Source of the DNA: Polytrichum commune
Lineage: Eukaryota; Streptophyta; Polytrichopsida; Polytrichales; Polytrichaceae
Reading direction: 5' to 3'
DNA length: 64,000 nt
NCBI GenBank assembly: GCA_950295325.1
Contig: OX485808.1
Span: forward strand, 33,317,180-33,381,179
Made by a program: the position numbers and the translations under genes. Positions 1 through 11,364 of this stretch are shown here, piece by piece (within the stretch, counting starts at the first letter, position 1; each line of letters opens with the position of its first letter). Below the pieces are notes generated by a model. That model ran no database searches, was not told the origin of the DNA, and saw only the letters and a program-made list of their open reading frames with translations.

Positions 1-583
1 CAACAAACCGCAGCAGCTACAAAGGTACATTCTCTTGGCATGAGTGTCCAGGGAGGTTTTTGGACATAACCAGTCAAAATCCTGGTGTTTCCAAGTCCAA
101 CCGGTTACATGTTGTGATCTTTCGGATATTTTTTCGAGCATCGTCACCCATCCCAGATTGAATTGAAAATCGGATATAGAGTAGTTAAGTTCAGTCTGGA
201 GTTGCCCCATCCATCTGCACAATGGATGAATTGAACTACTCTACATCCGATTTTCAGTGAAAGCCCTGCAAAACTTAGTTGTTTTGCAGTGGACGAGCTG
301 CCTTGAACTGTAGTGACGGGAGAATAAGACAAGCGAATTAATCTACCCGGGGAAAAAAATGGGGACACTGGTTTTGCCCTAACGTAAAGAGGGAGGGATG
401 TTTTAGGAGAGTTTGAGAAGTAACCGGCTGAAGCTCCTCAGGTGTCGGAAAATTACCCCGAAGAAAATTACCTTGAATATGCAATGACGGGTGGGGCACC
501 TAAACAATCTGTGACTTGAACTGAACTGAAAACTGATGAATAGCATTAGAGCATCAGTTCAGGGTGCCATCATGGGTGGTGAT
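1..583. repeat. Fragments of 226-bp hAT-like MITE plus an inverted repeat
   Basis: No gene is visible. Positions 42-135 match the left part of the CAGTG..CGGGGAG MITE family described at 36289. Positions about 400-470 match the right part of the same family in the opposite orientation. Between them, roughly 165-195 and 227-257 form an inverted repeat of about 30 bases around the motif GAAAATCGGATATAGAGTAG, which could fold into a hairpin. This looks like a MITE split by a later rearrangement. Confidence 0.5.
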
Positions 584-1087
584 TAGGGCCACTCCACACA
601 CGAGCCAAGAGCTGTGACCATGAGATTGTGAGAGCCCAAAAGAAAGTGTCCAAAAGCCGTCCCAACACACCTCCAAATTCATGTCGTGTGGTCACGGACC
701 CTCAAGTGAACTGTGAAGTCATATGTGACCGGGCCCTCAACCAAATGCTATTTCAATGAATTTCTATTCATGTGGGTCTTCACGCATGATGAAATAGAAT
801 ATATCAATGGTTGTGAGCGTTCGGAGTGCCATGGTCTCCCGGTCTTGTGTCAGGCCTACCTCCAAGGGGTGGTTTTTGAAAATAATCCAAGTGACCATGA
901 AACATGATCCATTCGATGCCACGTAGGAGTCCATGTAGACTTTGCATCCCTCTTGCATTCACGTACTCCGTTGGTCCCTCAAGCGTAGTGTGAAGCAAAC
1001 TTGTTCCAGCTCTGCCCTTTCCACCAACGAGAGTGCTCGGAGTGAAATGGTCACGGGCTCTCAGTCTCGTGTGTGAAGTGGCCCTTA
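584..1087 (+). mobile_element. MITE of the TAGGGCCACTTCACAC family (~500 bp)
   Basis: Begins TAGGGCCACT and ends AAGTGGCCCTTA. The terminal inverted repeats are about 40 bases and include GAGCCAAGAGCTGTGACC on the left and its diverged complement on the right. The same sequence recurs at 2747, 23455, 45179 and 49650, with shorter relatives at 44823 and 46535. The 60-70 residue open frames inside are repeat-derived and recur in each copy. The ends resemble hAT termini (TAGGG), but no clear 8-bp target duplication is visible here. Confidence 0.7.
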
Positions 1088-1319
1088 GAATGAGGCATAT
1101 TATCTAAATTCCTCGAAAACAATTGGTAATTCTCCTGAAGCCTTGAGCTTCAACCATATATTTCTCAAGCTCCACCAGTTCATCTGTTACTTGGCATGTA
1201 TGTAATGGGCGGCTAAATCAACAACAAGGCCACCATGAGCTTCCGGCACACATCCCCAGCCTCATCCTGCAATTCCTAAACACAACTAGCTTCCGCTACA
1301 AGTCCAGTGAACTCGGGAG

Positions 1320-1531
1320 CAGTGATCGTGGAGTTTTTGGGGCATAATCGGTTGAGATCCTAGTGTTTGCAAGTCCAACCGGTTACATGTTGACATCCTT
1401 CGGTTTTCCTTGATTTATTTGAGGCACATTTTATAAATTCCTCTAAAGCGATCGGTAATTCTCCTGAAGTCTTGAACTTCAACCGGTTATGTCTCAAACT
1501 CAACCGGTTCATTTGTAACTAATAGTCTCCC
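1320..1531 (+). mobile_element. hAT-like MITE (CAGTG..CGGGGAG family)
   Basis: Starts CAGTGATCGTGGAG and contains the family core AAGTCCAACCGGTTACATG and CTTGAACTTCAACCGGTTA. The right terminus is degraded (AGTCTCCCCACACC). A further fragment of the same family lies at about 1092-1185. The interval 1532-1810 holds nothing recognisable apart from a short imperfect palindrome near 1533-1580 (CTGCTGGTGG / CCCACCAACA). Confidence 0.65.
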
Positions 1532-1810
1532 CACACCTGCTGGTGGTGAGGCCAGTCGGCGACTCCCACCAACATGGTTGAAGTTTTTATTAGCTTTATA
1601 GAAGTGGTAGCGACTGGTCGCATCGGTCTTGCCACTCGCTCGTCCGCTGCTGTGATTGGTAATTTCACACGCCAAATAATTTTGTACTATTATATTATCT
1701 CGAGTGAGATACTTTCGCACTTTTGGATAGTTTCAAGCGAGATAATTCACTATGTTTTCACTTAGCGGTGAGTGAGTTTACAGAGTGGCCACGAATTCAT
1801 ATCTCTCTAT

Positions 1811-2031
1811 AACTACACTAAATATGATATTTAGGCAAAGCTTACTATGTGGACGCAATGCTATATTTATTTACTGTACATCTCATATGTTACCAACAAG
1901 TGTTAAATTGATAGTTTGGACATTATAAAACATTGGTAACCTTACTTGGTAAGAATTTATTTCATTAGTAAAAGGATATAGCAATGTGTAAATCCAAATA
2001 GTAAGTCACACTAAATATCATATTTGACTAA
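1811..2031. mobile_element. MITE with CACTAAATAT palindromic ends
   Basis: Both ends carry the self-complementary motif CACTAAATATGATATTTAG. The interior matches the element at 5247-5472 almost throughout (for example GGACATTATAAAACATT and GATATAGCAATGTGTAA). It has no coding capacity. Related elements lie at 37724, 43768, 44466, 48265 and 61405. Confidence 0.65.
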
Positions 2032-2335
2032 TTGTCCATGGAGAATTTTTTTCGCATGATCGGTTAAAATTCTATTCTTTCCAAGTCCGATTGGTTACAT
2101 GCTGCGTGAACTTTTTGGTTTTTCTTTTATTAATTTGAGGTATATTCTCTATATTCCTCTAGAATGCTTAATAAGTTTTGTGAGGTCTTGTTCAACCGAG
2201 TTATTTCTCAAACTCACCGGTTCATCTTTGTAACTTTAGGTACCAAATTATCGTGAAGTCTCGAACTTCAACCGGGTTGTTTCTCAAAATCAACCGGTTC
2301 ATCTGTAACTAACCACCGGTTCTCCCCGGTTCTCA
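2032..2335 (+). mobile_element. Rearranged hAT-like MITE (CAGTG family)
   Basis: Left end GTCCATGGAGAATTTTTTTC and core CCAAGTCCGATTGGTTACATG match the family. The right half is partly duplicated, so the motif CTCAACCGGTTCATCTGTAAC occurs twice about 70 bases apart. It abuts the CACTAAATAT MITE directly, which suggests one inserted beside or into the other. Confidence 0.55.
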
Positions 2336-2431
2336 CCCACACAAACTGGTGACATTGAACGGAGTTCGCTTGTTCACTGCTGCCCACCACCAGTATGTGT
2401 GGGCGGCCTATAACTGTCTATTCTCCTTGAT

Positions 2432-2656
2432 CATTGCCCGGGAGGTTTTTTGACAAATTGGTCGATATCCTAGTGTTTCCAAGTCTAATCGGTTACATGT
2501 GGACATCTTTCGGCCGTTCTTTAATAATTTGAGGTGTATTCTCTAGATTCCTCAAAAAAGATCGGTAATTTTTCCTGAAGTCTTGAACTTCAACCGGTTA
2601 TTTCTCGAACTCAACTGGTTCATCTGTAACTAGAGGTCGGTTCTCCCCATTCATTG
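2432..2656 (+). mobile_element. hAT-like MITE (CAGTG family), full length
   Basis: Terminal inverted repeats CATTGCCCGGGAG and CTCCCCATTCATTG bound a 225-bp copy with the usual internal CCGGTT motifs. The flanking 8-mers (TCCTTGAT, CTACAAGT) do not match, so the insertion is old or one end has been altered. Confidence 0.65.
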
Positions 2657-2746
2657 CTACAAGTCTTAACCCTGAATCAACCAGTGAGCCTACACTGAAC
2701 TGAACTTGCAAACCCGCAAAAGAGCCACCATGAATCCACCAATGCT

Positions 2747-3250
2747 TAGGGCCACTTCACACACGAGACCAAGAACCCGTGACCATTACACTTCAAGCAC
2801 TCTCATTTGTGGAAAAGGCGGAGCCGGTCCAAGTTCGCTTCACACTGCGCTTGAGGGACCAACGGAGTATGTGAATGCAAGATGGATGTAAAGTCTACAT
2901 GGATGCCTACATGGCATCGAATGGATCACGTTTCATGGTCACTTGGACTATTCTCAAAAACCACCTCTTGGACGTAGGCCTAACACAAAACCGGGAGACC
3001 ATGGCACTTCGCACGCTCACAACTGTTGGTTTATTCTATTTTATCATGTGTAAGGGCCCGCATGAATAGATGTTCATTGAGATAGCATTTGGTAGAGGGC
3101 CTGGTCACATATGGCTTCGCACTACACTTGAGGATCTGTGACCACACTACATGATTTTGGAGGTGTCTTGGGACGGCCTTTGGACACTTTCTTTTGGGCT
3201 CTCACAATTTCGTGGTCACGGCTCTTGGCTCGTGTGTGAAGTGGCCCTTA
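2747..3250 (-). mobile_element. MITE of the TAGGGCCACTTCACAC family, reverse orientation
   Basis: Full-length reverse-complement copy of the element at 584-1087. It starts TAGGGCCACTTCACAC and ends GTGGCCCTTA. The translated 64-residue frame seen here recurs in every copy of the family and is a repeat artefact, not a gene. Confidence 0.7.
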
Positions 3251-3739
3251 GTCCACGTCTCCCCCTGCTCGCACTCATACTCCCTGCTGTATGCCGATCT
3301 CCAAAGCAACAGTGGATCATATAAAATTGGTGCATGCATGGTAATCAATAATAAAAATGGTATGAAAAGAACTGGCCCATGGGTATGAATATTGTAATAC
3401 CAACTAAAATTTGATATATGGTGGGTATCTAAAGGTGAGAGAATCTTTGTTTTAGTCAATACTATTCTAAATCCTATTGACATTACGGCGATTTCACCTA
3501 GGTATGAAGGTTTCTGCATGATATATAGACCCAAATGGTATTGAAAACACAAATATCGGCAAATACCCATATCCTACTGTGAAATCCTCATTATAGATAC
3601 CTGAACAACTTTAGGAAAAAGACAATACTAGTCCGACACTGCTCCAAACTCCCGGCCTAAATGGCAAACTCCCAACTCTTTCCACTCCTCGACACCTCCC
3701 AACAAAGTACACAACTCTCCGCCCCTTTGTAGTGCCTCG
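3251..3739. other. Intergenic, no recognisable feature
   Basis: AT-rich sequence. The longest minus-strand frame (3202-3570, 122 codons) overlaps the end of the preceding MITE and shows no family resemblance, so it is not called. Nothing else is supported. Confidence 0.4.
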
Positions 3740-4130
3740 AAGGTAGATGGGTTTTAAGTGGGTACTTTTTCTGACTAGTCCACTTCTTCTAGAATAGGAA
3801 ACACATGATTAGTACAAGATGGATGGCAAATCCAAATCGAGGCTATAGTCACATTCCTCATAATTTTTGGAGCTCATATGAATAGGATATTCATAATCAA
3901 AGTGAAGATTCATGTGCTCATTAAGTGGTCATATAGATCTTCCCAATTATGTTGACTATTGAGCCTAGAATGGTTGTCATATTATGAGCACATAGTCCAA
4001 TCTCATTCAAACACATGTCCTCTTGGTATATCCTCTTTAAGTTAGAACCACACCTAACCACATACCACTCAATACATATTACTAGGTGTTTGATTAAGTC
4101 AAGTAACCCCAGTAGGCATGTCTACCTTAC
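3740..4130 (+). mobile_element. MITE, AAGGTAGAC family (~390 bp)
   Basis: Bounded by GAAGGTAGATGGG on the left and GTCTACCTTACC on the right, so the termini are inverted. Interior landmarks are CTAGTCCACTTCT, GATTAGTACAAGATGG and TATGTTGACTATTGAGCCTAG. Other copies or parts lie at 4690, 5560, 17215, 20880, 24040, 26940, 30410 and 53410. It is non-coding. Confidence 0.6.
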
Positions 4131-4172
4131 CCATTGCCAATCCCACCCAAACACACACACTATGGCATGCAC

Positions 4173-4173
<1 letters not shown>

Positions 4174-4202
<29 letters not shown>
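4174..4202. repeat. (AC)n microsatellite
   Basis: About 14 perfect AC dinucleotides immediately downstream of the AAGGTAGAC MITE. Confidence 0.95.
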
Positions 4203-4205
<3 letters not shown>

Positions 4206-4685
4206 AATGAAGGTCGTTTCTAGAAATGTGAGGGGGTCTTGACTCAAATAGCAGACTCAGGCATTAGGGGAGGAATAGACTCAAAAGGTTGATGCCCTTG
4301 TAATAACCAAAAAAATAAATTCTTAATATCCCAAGCCCCGTAGTACAAGGGCGTACCCACGAGTTCACATGCCACATAAGGTGCCACATGGTTTTGGACC
4401 ATGGGCCCAAGCCGATGGAGTCGTGCTTAGCGTACTCAACCTTGCCGATGTGACTCCAGAAGTACATAGTGGAGGTCATGGTAACATCACAAGTACTAGA
4501 GGACTACACCATGACAAGACCACACACTAACCTGTCAATAGTTTAGTGCTTCCGGTTTCTAGTACCTTTGCGCCAAACGTCATTTTCATTTGAGTTTTGA
4601 GGACAAAATATTAGAGAAAATCTTTTTTTGGGACTAAACTCGTGGGCACCTTTTGAGTTCATTCCTCCCCTAATGTTTAAATCCT
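4203..4685. other. Intergenic, no recognisable feature
   Basis: Sequence between two oppositely oriented AAGGTAGAC MITEs. No gene, RNA or clean repeat is visible. Confidence 0.4.
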
Positions 4686-4689
4686 AGCT

Positions 4690-5047
4690 CCCACCAAGAA
4701 TAAAATAGATGTGTCTTATCTTAAGGGGACACTTATATTTGAGTGGTATGTGCTTTGGTGTGACTCCAAGGACAAATACCAAAAAGCCATGTGTTTGAAA
4801 GAGATTGGACCGTGCGCTCAAAATATGACAACCATTCTCGGTTCGGTAGTCAATGTAGTTGTGGGCATCCATATGACCACCGAATAAGCATGAGAATCTT
4901 CACCTTGATAACGTACAAGATGTCCATATGAGGAAAATGACTACAACGTCAATTTGGATTTACTAACCATCTTGTAATAAGTATGTGTTTCATATCCTAG
5001 GAGAAGTGGGCTAGTTGGCAAAACTAACCATTTAAGACCCGTCTACC
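4690..5047 (-). mobile_element. MITE, AAGGTAGAC family, reverse orientation
   Basis: Inverse of the copy at 3740. It contains GGACACTTATATTTGAGTGG and ends GACCCGTCTACCTTAGGC. Together with the 3740 copy it makes a large inverted pair about 1 kb apart. Confidence 0.6.
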
Positions 5048-5246
5048 TTAGGCATTGATACAGTTTCACTGCAATTCGTACCCAGGCTCACACTCGGGAG
5101 TGTCAGAGCATGCACAAATAGATAGCATGCCAAGACTTCTGGATATTAAATTTACAAATGTCTTTAGTATAATCTGAGTCTCTATCACTTGTTATGGAGT
5201 TAGAGAAAGTGTCATCTAACTTAAATGAATAGCACATGGATGTTTA

Positions 5247-5472
5247 GAGTAAATATTGTATTTAGTGTCACTTACTCTTTGGAATCACACAAAAGCTATA
5301 TCTCTTTACTGTATATCTCAAAGTTTACCAACAAATGTCAAATTGGTTCCTTGGACATTATAATAAAACATTAACAACTTCACTTGGTAAAAAATCACAT
5401 CAATAGTTAAAAGATATAGCAACTGTGTAACTCCAAATAGGAAGTGACACTAAATATCATAATTTTGTAATT
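5247..5472. mobile_element. MITE with CACTAAATAT palindromic ends
   Basis: Ends AGTAAATATTGTATTTAGTG and GTGACACTAAATATCATA. The interior matches the copy at 1811 (TATCTCTTTACTGTATATC, GGACATTATAATAAAAC). Confidence 0.65.
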
Positions 5473-5559
5473 ATCTTTCCATTCACATGGATAGATAAGA
5501 ACATGGGAACCAAAGTAGCACGGAATGAAAATGTTATTGTAAATTGGGTCAAAAAGATA

Positions 5560-5815
5560 TCCTTTGAAGCTGGACATGGTTTATAAGGGTCAACCCAACA
5601 CACATCAATTTAAGATATGCATGCGTTACTCAATAACTTATCTTAATCATACACCTATATTTGAGTGGCATGTGGTTAGATGCGGATATAAAAACATATG
5701 CCAAAAAAACATATGCTTGAAGCACATAAGACTACGAGCTCAAAATTTGTTCACTATTCTAAGCTCAACAGCCAACATAATTGGGAGGACCTATATGAAG
5801 AGGAAGAGATGACTC
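5560..5815 (-). mobile_element. Partial MITE, AAGGTAGAC family
   Basis: Contains ACACCTATATTTGAGTGGCA, CATGTGGTTAGATGCGG and CCAACATAATTGGGAGGACC, matching the reverse-oriented family members. The far end is missing. Confidence 0.5.
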
Positions 5816-6741
5816 TGATGTTGCCATTGGCGTGAATTATGGTGTTGCTTCATCTCCAATTTTAAAGAGGAAGTATATTACATTTTTGAAAGCCCTCAGG
5901 GTTTTGGCACGGACATCCAATATGCCAGAGAATTTGCCCTGCAAGTACTCTATATGAATTCCGGCCACTTCTTTACGGAACTCTAGTGTGCATTATATTT
6001 TGCCTTATGCTGAGGCATAAATGTTCATAGCAGAACACTAGTGGGGAGTCAAGAGTCACAGGAGCGTATGTATCTATTACAAGTTGGAATCATTGATGTT
6101 TATAGCAGGAACTGGGTGCTTGGATCAAGCAGACTTGTCACACTGATGTACCTAGTTATTGATGTGCAATATGGCCAGAGACAACTTCCGAACAACTCTT
6201 GAGCATCTAGTTCATTGACCAGCGATGTTATAGAGATTGCCGCAATCAGATTGATTAGTGGCTCTGACAGTCATTTGTTGAGGTGCATCCTTGAAGTCTT
6301 TGCAAGGGTTTACTAAATAGAGTTATGGCGGTCATAAGGACATGTGGTTCATAAACTTGTGAAGGGAAACAGAGTGCTCATTTTCAGCAAAGGCTATTGA
6401 TCAGAGAATGCATAAAAAAACAGAATTGCAAATAATTCCCCAATGCCTACTGCAATGCACTCACTCATTCAAAGGCTCAAGATGCAGTGTGGAGAGCAGA
6501 AAACTGGCAGGGACTCTTAATACTATTGTAAAGGTTTGAAAGTAGCTCATACATTGTTGACTGCCGGTGAGAAATATGTACATGTTTTCATACATAACGC
6601 CATGCTTCAAAGGATCGTCATCCTGATATTGCACAAATTGGCTTTGGCCCACTAGTAGCAGCACAAATCAGTTGTGGTGTGCAATAGGTTCGCTTTTGAA
6701 AGAAACCAGTAAAAGTTAAGAGATATAAAAGTCTCACATGG
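5816..6741. other. 3' flank of the deacetylase gene
   Basis: No open frame of note. The part next to the deacetylase stop codon (6742) is the likely 3' untranslated and termination region of that minus-strand gene. There is no clear polyadenylation landmark, and no similarity to the second gene copy, whose homology stops inside the last intron. Confidence 0.35.
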
Positions 6742-9700
6742 TTACATGTTTGAGGTGCTACTTGGAAAAGAGATGAGTTTCTTCGCAGCAAGGTTTGTGA
6801 TGGAGTCGGCAATAATGCGTGCACTTGTCTTCATGTATCCACCTGTAAAATCACACACAAACATTTTCAAAAATTATTAGTTCCATCCTTCCTTAGTACT
6901 GTTTTCTAAAATTTAGCCTCCACAACAAAAAAATGTTGTGTGAAAAACTTCGATCAATCCCCAACCGGCAATCCTTAATATGTGGGGAAAATAAGCTTGT
7001 CACTTGGAAAGACATGCCTGAGGTGAGCATGACGATTGGTGCATGAAGATCATTTGCAAACTGAAACACCATTTGATCTCGTTGCGTCACTCCCTCTGCT
7101 GTAACCTGTTATCAATAGCCTGTGATTCAGGTTTTCCTCTTTGCAGCAACGAAACAGAAAAAGATCACCAATCAAATTAATATAAAGCAGACCAATGAGT
7201 AACAATCAGCAAGTGATCAACAAAATGGACTGAGTGCTTACAAAGAGCCGGCCCAAAGAATCCCCCTCAAGGATGTCTGTACCCGCGTTGTACACAACCA
7301 GTTCTGGTTTAAAAACCTCACCAGCTTTCTGCATTTCAACATGCCAAACTTTTATTATATGAGGAAATTAAGTTTGTGCCCATAGTTGACATCTCCGAAT
7401 ACAAGGAAGGGAGTCGAGATTGAGTTGTACCTTCAATCCTTCAGCAAGAAGGGTAAGGTATTTCTCTGTCGATGTGCCAGACTGATCAAGAATCACCACC
7501 ACCCTGGCTATGTGTTAGCACTTTAAAAACAGTAGATCGGTTAAAACTTCTCGGTGGTAGAAGAATTATGTCGATTGGCAACATCACAAATTTCCAAAGG
7601 CTGGTGTACAATGCATTTATTATGTTATAATTATTCCTCATGGTGCATACTGCAATTTTATCATAATACACATATAGATCTTATGTATCAATTTGCTTTG
7701 TGGCACATAATAGATCAAAATGAGAAAATTATCCATTATCACGACATTAATTGGAATTTTACAATGCTATTTGAGCATTAATGTTTTACATTAGCATTAT
7801 GCCTACAAAATTGTGATGAGATCACCAACCTTTGGAAGTCCAGCACAAGAACTTATTTATACAGTCTCTGATTATCCTTAAAAACCACAACAATTATGCT
7901 GGCCATAGAAAGTTACCCTCAAAGCGATTGGTTGGTTGATTCGTTTCTTGGCTTCATGATCCTGCACAAAAGATGATCACAATTTTGTTGGAGAATGGTC
8001 GTACACAAGATATAACTGAACACTGACACTTTTTCAAACGAAGGATGTTTTCTGTTGGCTTCAGAAAGCAAAACCATCTGACCTTCAAGTGGTCCTACAC
8101 CCAAGAATCAAGAACTGGTCCAACATTCCCTGGTTATAAGGTTTTGGGAATCAACTGTGGACTTGTGTCATCTATCTGTCTCAAGGACACAGCACTTACC
8201 ACCTGGGATGTTGTATTACAATCATTACCAAAGATTTGACATGTCAAATGGCAGCCTATACTTATATTTTAACACGGAGAAGAAAGAGAGAGATGGAAAT
8301 AATAATAATATTAAAAAATTGAAAAAATACATAAAATAAAATAAAAATTGAAAAAAAATCATGGGAACAACAGTGGGGGTCAGATTGGAATAGGTGAAAC
8401 ACTTACACGTGGATAGATATCGGAGTTATACATGTCAAATATGTAGACTCTGTCTGGCCACACAAACCCCTATATGACTTCAGAAGGCAACCTCAAAATT
8501 AATATAGTACTAATTATTCAGCTTACTTTAAAAAATTGCCTTTCACATGTCAACCCACGCAACAATTTCTACCAGAGATCCCCTCCAGATAACAGGCAGG
8601 GTTTTTGCAATGCAAAAAATCTCAATGTCAACATACCAACTATAACTTGATCTAAATCACAGAAAAAGCCACTATACATTTGCATTTAGTTCCATGGCTC
8701 CTGGTCATTGAAAGCAAGACAAAAAAACGTGATGAAAGGAAATCTTTGGATTGGATGTAATGTACCGTCATTCACAAAATCTCGCGCATGGCCGTTACCT
8801 TGGTGGGCATCTAGATCTATAATCATCGCCCTGAGAAAATGCAGCCACCCAGGTTTAGATTCATAAAAAGAAAGAACATCATCAAACAAATGACACTAAT
8901 CACAGAACAAATCATCCTCTAATGTGGTGTCTGAAAACTATAAAATTTAGTCAAAAATCAACTTAATGAACAACACTTTGCAGGAGCATTGGCTCAAAGT
9001 CACAGAAAGGATTGTAAGTGGAGAATAAATTGGAAAAGATAATTGCATTCAAACTTTCCCATAAAGGAAGGTAACTCAAAAACCTCGTAATGGCGAGACG
9101 TTCAAATGCAAACTTGATAGCTAGAGTAATATCCGCATATGCACAAAAGCCACCACCCTCATAACCACAGCAATGGTGAAATCCACCCCCAAGGTTGATG
9201 GCCCAGCCCCTCTCTTTCGCTAATTTTGCACCCAAAACAGTCCCACCTACCTGTATCATACACAATCACTCTAAGCTCTGACATTTCTTCTAGGAAGTAG
9301 GGAAGAATAAGAATATATCTCAAAAAATTATGAAAGTTGAAAATTACAATAGATAATGATCCTTGAATAAGTGCCTTGCCATAAACCCTAGAAACAGTCT
9401 GTTGCTCGTGGCTCTTGAATCTCTTCATTTCCATGTTTCTCGTTGACAAGTTAACCAGGTGCAATGTTCATAAATTATGTTGGCAAGAGTAGTTTTACTG
9501 GCATATCTGTGTAAGAACAAGTTCGCTTGTGAACCCAAATGTGCAGGTATCATGAATACAGGTCCATGAAGTTGCAAGCACCTCCCAATGGAATGTCACA
9601 AAAAAAAGTGTGGCACCAATCACGGATTACTTCAAGAACAAGATAATTTCACTGGCACAAAAGCTCAGTTTCAATCAAAACTTTCATGTGTCTTCAAATT

Positions 9701-11364
9701 GATGAACCACGATCACAACACAACTTTCATAAGAGTAAAGGCCTTCTCTTTACCTGCTTACGAAATGGTTGAAGAACTCTCCGCTGTACTATAAAGTTTG
9801 GAAGGAGTGCTACAGGTGGTACCTAATCTCACACATCCGAGACAAACAATGACGATTGTTAAACTGGAAAATTTTATGATAAATGGCAATGGAATTCCTG
9901 TGTATGAGGTAAACAAATCAAGGGAAGAACTCGATTCATAACAAATTCTTCACACGTCTGCATGGTACATTGACAGAATGAGAGGGAAGAGAAAAATAGT
10001 GGAGTATATATGCAACATCTGCTCCAAAGAAGTACAATTGTACCTCAGTGATGGCTGCCACTGTGTAACTCTGCTTTAAGCTTTCCAAGTAATTTTCAGT
10101 GTGCACCTATACACCACCAGTTACAATTTCCTGAAATATCAGAAAGGTGGATTCCTGACGTCTAACTTACATAATGACTCCACAGGTAAGGACTTAGAGA
10201 GTCGTGTATGATAATTCTCCACAGAATAGAAATGAGAGCTATTAGCATTGAAGTTGGGAGAGTGGAGTTGAATATCTGTGTTTATACAGGAAGGTACGAC
10301 AATTATTTGTACAGAGATGCTATGCTTTTTCTAAACCAAATCAAAGAGCAGTAGGTGGCTTATTGATGAGCGTAATTACTGTACCACGAGGAGATCCTCT
10401 TTTGTAGCTTCTACAGGTTCCACAATGCATTTTGGGCTGAGCACTCCATCGTCTGCCAGAAACTTCTTGATTCGACCCCACTTGGACGCATCGAAAGGAT
10501 GTCTACAATTCAAATACACCCCAACTTAACATCAACAAATGCATGCTGAAAACTTGGTGCATGTTAGAGGTATCCTTTAATTCAATGGGACTTTTTGTTG
10601 GGAGTTGGTCTCCTACAATATTCCATTCTTTTCTGCATACAAATTAATATTTCTTTCCACTTGTGACAGTGCACGCTGGGGAGATAGTGTTTGAAATTGA
10701 ATAAAGAGCAACCTATTTTGGTTCATTGAAGGCCAAACTCAATTGTACCACCTCTTGACATGCCAAAATGAGTTTGACCCTCAATGAATAGCTGATATAG
10801 AACTTTCTTCGTTCAAACCTCCACACTACCTCCGAGCATGCACCGAATATGAAAAATGTTATATGCAAAACAACCAACCTTCCTAATAATATCTGAAAAT
10901 GGAGAATCCAGTAATGATGAAAGAAGACTTACATTTTCTCTATGCCAAAGAACGAGATGTTGTATGATGATGAATACACCACTGGAACCTGCACCCAGTT
11001 CCCCAATGACATGAAATAAATTACTACGATGAACTACCAAAGTGCTCTTATCAGTTGAGGCTCTCTCATACTGCAACACTGTTTTGCTTCACTTTCCATT
11101 CCACATGGAAGTTTCAAAAATGCTCACAAGTCGGTTTAGCCTTCACAAAAAATAACTACAAAAATTGCAAGGTTGCTAAAAAACTCTGCGGTCTCATCAG
11201 ATGGATAAATTTGCGAGACCTGCCTTTTCAGATGGTACATTGAAGTAGAGTGCACTCGCATTTATGCGCTGCCTCCGCGTCTCATCATCTTCTTCTGTGC
11301 TTGCTGAGCTCGCCGAACTTGCCAAAGCCACTACAGAGCACCAAAACACCAGAAAAGAACCCAT
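6742..11364 (-). CDS. HDA2: Class IV histone deacetylase (HDA2/HDAC11-like), 13 exons
   Basis: Zn-dependent deacylase that removes acyl groups from lysine (histones and other proteins), most like plant HDA2 and animal HDAC11. Exons on the minus strand: 11364-11224, 10988-10933, 10502-10385, 10106-10044, 9822-9754, 9250-9084, 8830-8766, 8453-8407, 7961-7917, 7481-7431, 7328-7242, 7105-7018, 6842-6742. They sum to 1098 nt and give 365 residues without a break, the usual size for the family. Visible active site: GGGFHHC (His174/His175), DLDAHQGNG (Asp212 and His214, zinc ligands), NAGTDILEGD (Asp292, third ligand) and TSGGY (Tyr335). The first 20 residues are hydrophobic (MGSFLVFWCSVVALASS). The start at 11364 is the first in-frame ATG of an acidic leader, but it is the least certain part. 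Introns 1 and 12 use GC donors. A broken tandem copy lies at 16.8-22.5 kb. Confidence 0.85.
10669..10843. mobile_element. MITE in deacetylase intron 2
   Basis: Terminal inverted repeats near GTGCACGCTGGGGAGATAGT and ACTACCTCCGAGCATGCAC bound about 175 bp. A homologue sits at the equivalent place in the second gene copy (21419-21579), so it inserted before the duplication. A third copy in opposite orientation lies at 17707-17869. Confidence 0.6.

Noticed and set aside
3202..3570. 122-codon minus-strand gene
   Set aside because: Partly inside the TAGGGCCACTTCACAC MITE and without motifs; treated as chance.
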